Origin: Holophaga sp.
GTDB taxonomy: Bacteria > Acidobacteriota > Holophagae > Holophagales > Holophagaceae
Assembly: GCA_031292735.1 (NCBI GenBank)
Contig: JARLGP010000168.1
Coordinates: forward strand, 1 to 31,300
Reading direction: 5' to 3'
Length of the DNA: 31,300 nt
Shown here: piece by piece, positions 24,273 to 31,300 of the stretch
Position numbering within the stretch: position 1 is the stretch's first letter
How the letters are laid out: each line of letters starts with the position of its first letter
Position numbers and translations under genes: made by a program
The notes under the pieces: generated by a model
What the model was told of the DNA's origin: nothing
The model's database searches: none
What the model saw: only the letters and a program-made list of their open reading frames with translations

Positions 24273-26441
24273 TCACTTCTCCTGGTGGAAGGTGGAGCCG
24301 GTCTGGGCCAGCTGGAGCATCTGGGCGGTGGGCCGGTAGAGCTCGCCCAGGGCGCTGTGCCGTTCCGCCGCCTGGCAAAGCGCCTTCAGTCCCACGGCGT
24401 CGGCGAAGCGCAGCGGGCCGCCGCGGAACGGCGGGAAGCCCAGGCCGTAGACCAGCCCGAGGTCCACTTCCACCGGGCTGTCGACGATCCCGTCCTCCAG
24501 GCAGCGGGAGCACTCGATGACCATGGGCAGCATCATCCGGTCGACGATGTCCTGGTCGGTGACCTCCCCGCCCGGGCCCGGCACCGCCTGCGGGTGGAGC
24601 GTCCGGAGCACCGCGTCGGCCTCCGGGTCCGGCTCCTTCCGGGGCACGCCCTTGGGGTCCGGCAGGTAGGCGTAGAAGCCCTTGCCGTTCTTCTGGCCGA
24701 ACCGCTGGGCCTGGAACATGAGCTCGATGGCGGTGCTCTCGTCCTGGGCCATGCGGTCGGGATAGGCCGCGGCCATGACCGCGCCGGCGTGCCGGGCGGT
24801 GTCGATGCCCACCACGTCCAGCAGGTAGGCCGGGCCCATGGGCCAGCCGAAGCGCTCCATCACCTGGTCGATCCGGTGGAAATGCACCCCGTCCCGCACC
24901 AGGGCCTGGAACCCGGCGAAGTAGGGGAACAGGATCCGGTTCACCAGGAAGCCGGGGCAGTCGTTGACCACGATGGGGGTCTTGCCCATGGCCAGGGCGT
25001 AGCCGACGGTGGTGGCCACGGCCCGTTCGCTGGAACGGCGGCCGCGGATCACCTCCACCAGCGGCATGCGATGCACCGGGTTGAAGAAGTGCATGCCGCA
25101 GAAGTTCTCCGGCCGCTGCAGCGCCTCGGCCAGGCGGGAGATGGAGATGGTGGAGGTGTTGCTGGCGAGGATGGTGTCGGGCCGCACCTGGGCCTCCAGT
25201 TCCACCAGCACCGAGCGCTTCACCCGCTCGTTCTCCACCACCGCCTCCACCGCCAGGTCGATGTCCCGGCAATCGCCGTAGCCCAGGGTGGGGCGGATCC
25301 GGTTCAGCACCGCCGCCATGCCGGCCGGGGTCAGCTTGCCCCGCTCCACCCGTTTCACCAGGAGCTTGTCCGCCTCGGCCAGGCCCAGGGCCAGGGCCTG
25401 TTCCTGGATGTCCTTCATGACGATGGGGGTGCCCTTGAGGGCCGACTGGAAGGCGATGCCGCCGCCCATGATGCCCGCCCCCAGCACGGCGGCGGCGCGC
25501 ACCGGGGCGCCGGCCTTGGCCGCCGCCCGGGCCTTCCGGGCCACCGCGTGGTCGCCCAGGAAGATGCCCACCAGGTTGAAGGCGGTGGCGGTCTTGGCCA
25601 TGCGGGCGAAGCCGGCCGCCTCGATGGCCAGCGCGGCGTCCCGGCCCAGGCCGGCGCCCCGCTGCATGGCCTCGATGGCCGCCACCGGGGCCGGATAGTT
25701 GGGGCCGGCCTTTGCCGCCACGAACGCCTTGGCCCCTTCGAACACCATCATCGCCTCGGCGGCGCTCAGCTGCAGCGGGGAGACCTTCTCCAGCCGCCGG
25801 GCCCGCCAGTCCCGGCGCCCGGCCATGGCCTGGCCCAGCAGGTCCAGGGCCGCCGCGCGCAGCTGATCCGGGGCCACCACCGCGTCGACCACGCCCACCT
25901 TGAGGGCGGCCGCGGCGCCGAACTGCTCGCCGCCGGCGATCCATTCGATGGCGTTGTCGGCGCCGGCCAGGCGCGACAGGCGCACCGTGCCGCCCCAGCC
26001 GGGATAGATGCCCAGCTTGGTCTCCGGCACGCCGACCCGGGTGCCCTCGGCCATCACCCGGTAGCTGGCGGCCAGGGCGAACTCCAGCCCGCCGCCGAAG
26101 GCGAACCCGTTGATGGCCGCCACCGTGGGGAAGTCGAAATCCTCGATGGCCGACAGCAGCCGGTCAACACCCAGCAGCCACTGGGCCAGCTGCTCCTCGG
26201 GATCCTGGAAATAGTCCAGGAACTCGGTGACGTCGGCGCCCACCACGAAACAGTCCTTGGCGCTGGTCAGCAGCAGCCCGCGCACCCCGGGCTCCGCCTG
26301 GAGCAGGGCCACCGCCTCGGCCAGCTCGGCCAGGGTGGCCCGGTTGAACTTGTTGACCGATTCGGCCTGCAGGTCGAGGCGCAGTTCGGCGACCCCGTCC
26401 TCCAGCAGGAAACATTGCATGCACTTGCCTTCGAATCGCAT
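24273..26441 (-). CDS. fadB: Fatty acid oxidation complex subunit alpha (enoyl-CoA hydratase / 3-hydroxyacyl-CoA dehydrogenase)
   Basis: This 722-residue protein joins an enoyl-CoA hydratase domain (about 1-190) to an NAD-dependent 3-hydroxyacyl-CoA dehydrogenase (about 310-720). The hydratase glutamates E120 (FGGGLEFALAASYRV) and E140 (VGVPETKLGIYPGWGG) are present. The dehydrogenase has VLGAGIMGGGIAFQSALKG for NAD binding and GMHFFNPVHRMPLVEVIRG with the catalytic His. ATG 26441 is chosen since it opens straight into the conserved fold (MRFEGKCMQCFLLEDGVAEL) and AGGAG lies 11 bases upstream; an extension to 26504 is not family-like. Length is close to E. coli FadB. fadA follows after three bases. 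No FadR-type operator was recognised upstream. Confidence 0.95.
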   Translation of the reverse strand: MRFEGKCMQCFLLEDGVAELRLDLQAESVNKFNRATLAELAEAVALLQAEPGVRGLLLTSAKDCFVVGADVTEFLDYFQDPEEQLAQWLLGVDRLLSAIEDFDFPTVAAINGFAFGGGLEFALAASYRVMAEGTRVGVPETKLGIYPGWGGTVRLSRLAGADNAIEWIAGGEQFGAAAALKVGVVDAVVAPDQLRAAALDLLGQAMAGRRDWRARRLEKVSPLQLSAAEAMMVFEGAKAFVAAKAGPNYPAPVAAIEAMQRGAGLGRDAALAIEAAGFARMAKTATAFNLVGIFLGDHAVARKARAAAKAGAPVRAAAVLGAGIMGGGIAFQSALKGTPIVMKDIQEQALALGLAEADKLLVKRVERGKLTPAGMAAVLNRIRPTLGYGDCRDIDLAVEAVVENERVKRSVLVELEAQVRPDTILASNTSTISISRLAEALQRPENFCGMHFFNPVHRMPLVEVIRGRRSSERAVATTVGYALAMGKTPIVVNDCPGFLVNRILFPYFAGFQALVRDGVHFHRIDQVMERFGWPMGPAYLLDVVGIDTARHAGAVMAAAYPDRMAQDESTAIELMFQAQRFGQKNGKGFYAYLPDPKGVPRKEPDPEADAVLRTLHPQAVPGPGGEVTDQDIVDRMMLPMVIECSRCLEDGIVDSPVEVDLGLVYGLGFPPFRGGPLRFADAVGLKALCQAAERHSALGELYRPTAQMLQLAQTGSTFHQEK

Positions 26442-26510
26442 GGGGCGGGCGCTCCTATGGGGAAGGGGGAATGGACTCCGGAAACCAGGGCATGACGGTA
26501 GCACGGCCGG

Positions 26511-26540
26511 AAAAAAAAGGGTATTCCAGCTGCCATGAAT
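26511..26540 (-). terminator. Possible terminator after the 157-residue gene
   Basis: On the minus strand an imperfect hairpin (ATTCA with TGGAAT, one bulge) is followed after four bases by eight T residues (26518 to 26511). It lies between the unknown gene at 26569-27042 and fadB. The T-tract is striking in this GC-rich DNA, but the stem is short, so the call is weak. Confidence 0.33.
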
Positions 26541-26568
26541 GCGATTTTGATAGCCCGGACGAGCCCGG

Positions 26569-27042
26569 TCAGAACTCCCAGGCCTCCGCCCCCACCCCGG
26601 TGAGCCGTTCCAGCACCGCCCGCACCACCCCCGGCCCCGGCTCCCCCGCGCTGCGCACCTGGGCCCGGCCGGCCCCGGCCAGGTGGACCACGTGCACCGC
26701 GGCGCCGCCGGGGAAGTCGGGATGGCAGGCCAGCGGCCGGGTCAGGCTGTCCAGGTCCAAGCGCTCCAGCCAGCGCTCGGGCAGCGGGGCCGACCGCGCC
26801 CCGGGCACCAGGGCCCCCACTTCCCGGGGCTGCAGCAGCACCAGGTGCCGGCGGCCCCCCTCCAGGCCCTGCCAGGACAGGAACGGCGGAAGCTCCTGGA
26901 AGCCGATGCCGCCCTTGCGCAGCTCCGGCCAGGAGCGCAAAACCTGGATCCCGGCGGCGTCGGCGGCGGCCATGGCCAGGCGGGCCAGGTCCGGTTCCCG
27001 CGGGGGAAGCCAGGGTTCAATGTTTAATGCAGGTGACTTCAT
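26569..27042 (-). CDS. Hypothetical protein (157 residues)
   Basis: I do not recognise this protein. It starts MKSPALNIEPWLPPREPDLA, has no signal peptide or membrane segment, and ends in GVGAEAWEF. Visible features are an Ala-rich helix near residues 18-32 (DLARLAMAAADAAGIQVL), a middle with RHLVLLQPREVGALVPG, and VVHLAGAGRAQVRSAGEP towards the end, suggesting a small alpha/beta cytoplasmic protein. Codon use is like that of the neighbours and the frame is open throughout. Its upstream DNA carries a TATAAT only six bases before the ATG, so its mRNA is probably leaderless. It is divergent from bshC with 26 bases between starts, so the two may be coordinated with bacillithiol synthesis. Function unknown. 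Confidence 0.68.
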   Translation of the reverse strand: MKSPALNIEPWLPPREPDLARLAMAAADAAGIQVLRSWPELRKGGIGFQELPPFLSWQGLEGGRRHLVLLQPREVGALVPGARSAPLPERWLERLDLDSLTRPLACHPDFPGGAAVHVVHLAGAGRAQVRSAGEPGPGVVRAVLERLTGVGAEAWEF

Positions 27043-27048
27043 GGCCCC

Positions 27049-27075
27049 ATTATAGATAGGCTTGCTTCATGACAA
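27049..27075 (-). promoter_or_regulatory. Sigma-70-like promoter giving a probable leaderless transcript
   Basis: On the minus strand, TTGTCA (27075 to 27070) and TATAAT (27054 to 27049) are separated by 15 bases, matching the consensus except for one -35 base and a short spacer. The ATG of the hypothetical gene begins seven bases after the -10 box, about where transcription should start. The -35 box lies inside the first codons of bshC on the other strand. Confidence 0.55.
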
Positions 27076-28247
27076 GCTCTCCCTGTCCCCTGGTGGTAAC
27101 CGGTCAGCAGATCGGTGCGGGTTGGACTCCCGCCCTCTCCGTGGTGAAAGCCCTGACGGCCGTGGCCGAAGCGAGACGGCTGGGGGGCAAGGCGCTCTAC
27201 TGGATGGCCGACGAGGACCACGACCGGCTGGAGGTGGCCTCCACCGTGGGGTTACAGGGCGAGCGGCTGGTGCACCACCGGTTCCGCTTCCAGGCCCCGG
27301 AGGGCACCGCCACGGGCTGGCTGGCCTGGACCGGCGCCCACCAGCGGGAGGCCGAAGCCCTGTGGGGGCCCGTGCCGGAACCCCAGGCGCCGACCCTGCG
27401 CGGCCATGTGCTGGCCCTGGGCGCGCCCCTGTGGCGGCGGGGGCTCACGCCGTTCTCGCCCACCGATCCGGAGGTGCGCCGGCCGATCCAGGGCGAACTG
27501 GAGCGCTGGCGCGCCCTGGGCCTGGAGCGGGACCTGGTCCGCCAGGCGGAGCACCTGGAGCAGGCCGGCGTCCCGTTCCCCCTGGACCCCCGGGAACAGG
27601 CCGCCTGGTTCACCCTGGACCCCGCCACCGGCCTGCGCCGGCGGCTGGAGCCCGGCGACCCCTGCCCCCGGGGCAGCTGGCTCAGCCCCGGCGCCGCCCT
27701 GCGCCCGCTCATGCAGTCGCTGCTGCTGCCGGGCCTGGCCGCGGTGGTGCTGGGCCCGGCCGAACGCGCGTACTGGCGCCTCACCGAGCCGCTCTGGGCC
27801 CGGGTGGGGCTGGAGCCGCCCCGCATCGTCAGCCGGCCTTCGGTCTACGTCCTGCCCCCGGGCCTGACCCTGGCCGGAGCCCAGCTGGAGGCCCTGCGCC
27901 ACGGCCGCTGGGAGGCCTTCGCCGCCCCCGCCGCCCAGCCCAGCGGGGCACTCTCCGGCCTGCGCCCTGACCCCGCCTGGAGCCTGGCCCTGGCCCAGCG
28001 CTTCAGCCGCGAGCTGGCCCGCTCCCGGCAGCGCCTCATGAAGCTGGACCGCCGGATGCTGCGCGACCAGGCCGCCCAGGCCCTGGGCCGGGATCCCGAA
28101 CACTTGCGCCAGCAGCTGTTCCCCCTGGACCGGCCGCAGGAGCGGGTGCTCCCGGGCCTGTTCTGGTTGCGCGAGGAGGCCCTGCTGGACAAGATGCTGT
28201 CCAGCCTGGGAGGTGATTCCATGCTCATCCTGCTGGAGCGGCCATGA
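27069..28247 (+). CDS. bshC: Bacillithiol synthase, cysteine-adding enzyme
   Basis: This 392-residue protein fits the BshC family, which joins cysteine to glucosaminyl-malate in the last step of bacillithiol synthesis. It begins with PLVVTGQQIGAGWTPALSVVKALTAVAEARRLGG, then ALYWMADEDHDRLEV, a strong match to the family's VxTGQQxG and WxAxEDHD blocks, and ends with an Arg-rich helical section (RFSRELARSRQRLMKLDRRM). At 392 residues it is clearly shorter than the roughly 540 of B. subtilis BshC, so some internal part is missing or reduced. The next gene, bshB1, overlaps its stop by ATGA. The pathway's glycosyltransferase gene bshA is not in the window. The upstream gap to the divergent gene is only 26 bases, which forces overlapping promoters. 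Confidence 0.88.
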   Translation: MTSSPCPLVVTGQQIGAGWTPALSVVKALTAVAEARRLGGKALYWMADEDHDRLEVASTVGLQGERLVHHRFRFQAPEGTATGWLAWTGAHQREAEALWGPVPEPQAPTLRGHVLALGAPLWRRGLTPFSPTDPEVRRPIQGELERWRALGLERDLVRQAEHLEQAGVPFPLDPREQAAWFTLDPATGLRRRLEPGDPCPRGSWLSPGAALRPLMQSLLLPGLAAVVLGPAERAYWRLTEPLWARVGLEPPRIVSRPSVYVLPPGLTLAGAQLEALRHGRWEAFAAPAAQPSGALSGLRPDPAWSLALAQRFSRELARSRQRLMKLDRRMLRDQAAQALGRDPEHLRQQLFPLDRPQERVLPGLFWLREEALLDKMLSSLGGDSMLILLERP

Positions 28248-28954
28248 ACGGGCGCCTCGATCTGCTGGTGCTCGGCGCCCATCCGGACGACGCCGAGGTG
28301 CACGTGGGCGGCATGCTCGCCCTGGCCGCCCGAAACGGCCTGGACGCCGGCATCCTGGACCTCACCTCCGGCGACCTGGGCACCCGCGGCAGCGCCGCCA
28401 CCCGCCGGGCCGAAGCCATGGAGGCCGCGGCCATCCTGGGGGTGCGCCGGATCATCCTCGACCTGCCCGACGCCCGCTTCGACGAAGGCGAGGCCAACCG
28501 GGTGAAGCTCATGACCCAGATCCGCGAGCTGCGCCCGGAGGTGCTCATCCTGCCCGCCCCGGAGGACCGCCACCCCGACCACCGGCGCGCGTTCCGCCTG
28601 GGCCGGGAGGCGGCCTACTACGCCGGCCTGAAGAACTACCCCTGCCCCGGGGAGCCCTGGCGGCCGGCGGCGCTGGCCTGGGTGGGCGGCGAAACCCCCG
28701 GCGCGCCCGACCTGGTGCTGGACGTGAGCGCCGTGTGGGACCAGCGCATGGCCGCCTTCGACGCCTTCGGCAGCCAGTTCACCCAGGATCCCGCCCAGCC
28801 CCCCACCCGCATCGCCGACCCGGCGTTCCGGCGCGGAGTGGAGGGCCGGGCCATGCACTGGGGCTCGCTCATCCTGGTGCCCTGGGCCGAGGCGCTGTGG
28901 ACCGACCGTCCGGTGCCGCCCGCCCTGCTGACGCTGATGGGCAAGCTGCGGTGA
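28244..28954 (+). CDS. bshB1: Bacillithiol biosynthesis deacetylase (LmbE/PIG-L family)
   Basis: This 236-residue zinc-dependent enzyme removes acetyl from N-acetylglucosaminyl-malate, the second step of bacillithiol synthesis. LVLGAHPDDAE at 8-18 gives the zinc ligands H13 and D16, and EDRHPDHRRA near 107-116 gives H110/H113. LTSGDLGTRGS (40-50) and AYYAGLKNYP are typical of the BshB1 subgroup. ATG 28244 overlaps the bshC stop (ATGA), and its own stop overlaps the tilS start (GTGA), so the three genes are translationally coupled. Related LmbE proteins act on other GlcNAc conjugates, but the bshC neighbour makes BshB1 the best call. Confidence 0.92.
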   Translation: MNGRLDLLVLGAHPDDAEVHVGGMLALAARNGLDAGILDLTSGDLGTRGSAATRRAEAMEAAAILGVRRIILDLPDARFDEGEANRVKLMTQIRELRPEVLILPAPEDRHPDHRRAFRLGREAAYYAGLKNYPCPGEPWRPAALAWVGGETPGAPDLVLDVSAVWDQRMAAFDAFGSQFTQDPAQPPTRIADPAFRRGVEGRAMHWGSLILVPWAEALWTDRPVPPALLTLMGKLR

Positions 28955-29976
28955 ACCGGTTCGAGGCCAGCTGGCTGGCCGCGGCCCGCGCCGACGGCAT
29001 CCGCGGCCAGCGGGTCCTGGTGGCCTGTTCCGGCGGCGGCGACTCGGTGGCCCTGCTGGCCTTCCTCTGGGCGGTGCGCCGGAGCCTGGGGCTGGAGCTG
29101 GTGGTGGCCCACGCCCAGCACGGGCTCCGCCCGGAGGCCGGGCAGGAGGCCGACCTGGTGCGCCGGCTGTGCCGCTCCGCCGACCTGGACCTGGTGGAAG
29201 CCCGGCTGGAAGTGCGCGCCCACGCCCAGGCATCCGGCCTGGGCGTGGAAACCGCGGCCCGGGAGCTGCGCTGGGCCTGGCTGAGCTCCCTGGCCGGAGC
29301 CGAGCGGGCGGCCGTGGTGGCCACCGGACACACCCTGGACGACCACACCGAGACCGTGCTGGTGCGCCTGGCCCGGGGCGGCGGCGCCGGCTGCCTCACC
29401 CCCCTGCCCCGGGTCCAGGGGCTGCGCTGGTCGCCGCTGATCCAGGTCCGGCGGGCCGAGCTGCGCGCCTACCTCCGGCAGAAGCGCATCCCCTGGATGG
29501 AGGACGCCTCCAACCTGGAGCCGTTCACCCCGCGCAACCGCTGGCGCCAGTTGCTGGAACCCATGCGCGCCGAGGCCCCGGCCCTGGACCAGCACCTCTG
29601 GGAAACCCATCTCCAGGTGGCCGAACTGGCCGCCTTCCGCAACCGGATGGTGGCCTCCTGGCGCGGCACCCGCTGGGAGCTGCTGCTGGAGCCGCGCCCG
29701 GCGCTGCTGCTGGGCCACAGCTGGACCGAGCCGGAGCTGCGCTGGTCCCTGGAGGCGGCCGCCAGGGCCTGCGGATGGCCCCGGGAACCGGACCTGCTCC
29801 GGGGCCTGGCGGCCTGGATCCTGCCGCACGTATCTCATAAACCCAGAAAAGGCAAGAGTTGGGGGGGGTGGTCGCTGGAGCGCGCCCCAGAAAAAACCGC
29901 CGGGCCGGCCCATGGCGCGCAGCCGGGCCAGGGGCTACTATTGCCTTGGGTATTGCTTAGAGAGGCCGACCCATGA
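28951..29976 (+). CDS. tilS: tRNA(Ile)-lysidine synthase
   Basis: This 341-residue enzyme makes lysidine at position 34 of the CAU-anticodon tRNA(Ile), which changes it from AUG to AUA reading. The PP-loop SGGGDS is at residues 27-32 in RVLVACSGGGDSVALLAFLW, followed by VVAHAQHGLRPEA, ATGHTLDDHTETVLVRLARG and WMEDASNLEPFTPRNRWR. The C-terminal part is short, as in compact TilS forms. GTG 28951 overlaps the bshB1 stop and opens into VNRFEASWL; the ribosome binding site is weak, which suggests coupling. A run of eight G at 29861-29868 lies in the last third; a slip there would change the C-terminus only. ftsH follows, an order also known from other bacteria. Confidence 0.95.
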   Translation: MNRFEASWLAAARADGIRGQRVLVACSGGGDSVALLAFLWAVRRSLGLELVVAHAQHGLRPEAGQEADLVRRLCRSADLDLVEARLEVRAHAQASGLGVETAARELRWAWLSSLAGAERAAVVATGHTLDDHTETVLVRLARGGGAGCLTPLPRVQGLRWSPLIQVRRAELRAYLRQKRIPWMEDASNLEPFTPRNRWRQLLEPMRAEAPALDQHLWETHLQVAELAAFRNRMVASWRGTRWELLLEPRPALLLGHSWTEPELRWSLEAAARACGWPREPDLLRGLAAWILPHVSHKPRKGKSWGGWSLERAPEKTAGPAHGAQPGQGLLLPWVLLREADP

Positions 29977-30067
29977 CTGCGACTCCACCCGCCCAAAGTT
30001 AGGAATCCAATCGCCCGAACCGGTTAGACTGTAAGGCTAGTTAGGGGACATCCCCCCTGGAGGCACC

Positions 30068-31300
<1,233 letters not shown>

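Noticed and set aside
29973..30002. Nine-codon frame overlapping the tilS stop as ATGA
   Set aside because: It is too short to judge and has no ribosome binding site of its own beyond tilS sequence.

Overview
The window is GC-rich, densely packed bacterial chromosome. It most likely comes from a Gram-negative bacterium: it holds a heptose epimerase and three family-9 glycosyltransferases of the lipopolysaccharide core type. It also holds the bacillithiol genes bshC and bshB1. That combination, with NAD-type GAPDH, glycogen genes and tilS-ftsH, fits Acidobacteriota, perhaps a Holophaga/Geothrix-like lineage. This taxonomic guess is inference from gene content only; no marker gene was compared.

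Layout. (1) 1-393 is the 3' end of an alpha-glucan phosphorylase, followed by a perfect 33-bp palindrome and a stand-alone DUF4143 ATPase (465-1601). (2) 1561-5349 is a D-amino-acid module: a LysR regulator, a divergent N-acyl-D-amino-acid deacylase, an unrecognised 24-residue hydrophobic ORF with a strong ribosome binding site, and a DUF4392 protein related to D-glutamate cyclase. (3) 5444-10898, minus strand: an ABC-F ATPase, a heptosyltransferase-like enzyme, glgC and glgA, the last two with touching stop and start codons. (4) 11041-13652: recO, and a divergent secreted transglutaminase-like protein. (5) 13653-18674 is a lower-glycolysis block: pyk with a coupled 55-residue membrane protein on the minus strand, and a Fis-type DNA-binding protein followed by three consecutive GAPDH-family genes on the plus strand. 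(6) 18686-23009: a DMT-family permease, rfaD/hldD, and two more family-9 glycosyltransferases. (7) 23106-26441: fadB-fadA for fatty acid beta-oxidation. (8) 26569-31300: an unknown gene, then bshC-bshB1-tilS with overlapping codons, and the 5' part of ftsH.

The most interesting points are these. The second of the three GAPDH genes has lost both catalytic residues (Ala at the Cys position, Glu at the His position) but keeps a normal reading frame and dinucleotide site, so it looks like a maintained pseudoenzyme. The third keeps Cys and His but has an altered phosphate site. The D-amino-acid module joins deacylation of N-acyl-D-amino acids to D-glutamate cyclisation, with a clear LysR-type operator between the divergent genes. 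Two tiny membrane-protein genes (24 and 55 residues) sit inside operons. A promoter on the minus strand at 27049-27075 should give a leaderless transcript. No RNA gene, CRISPR array or insertion sequence was seen.
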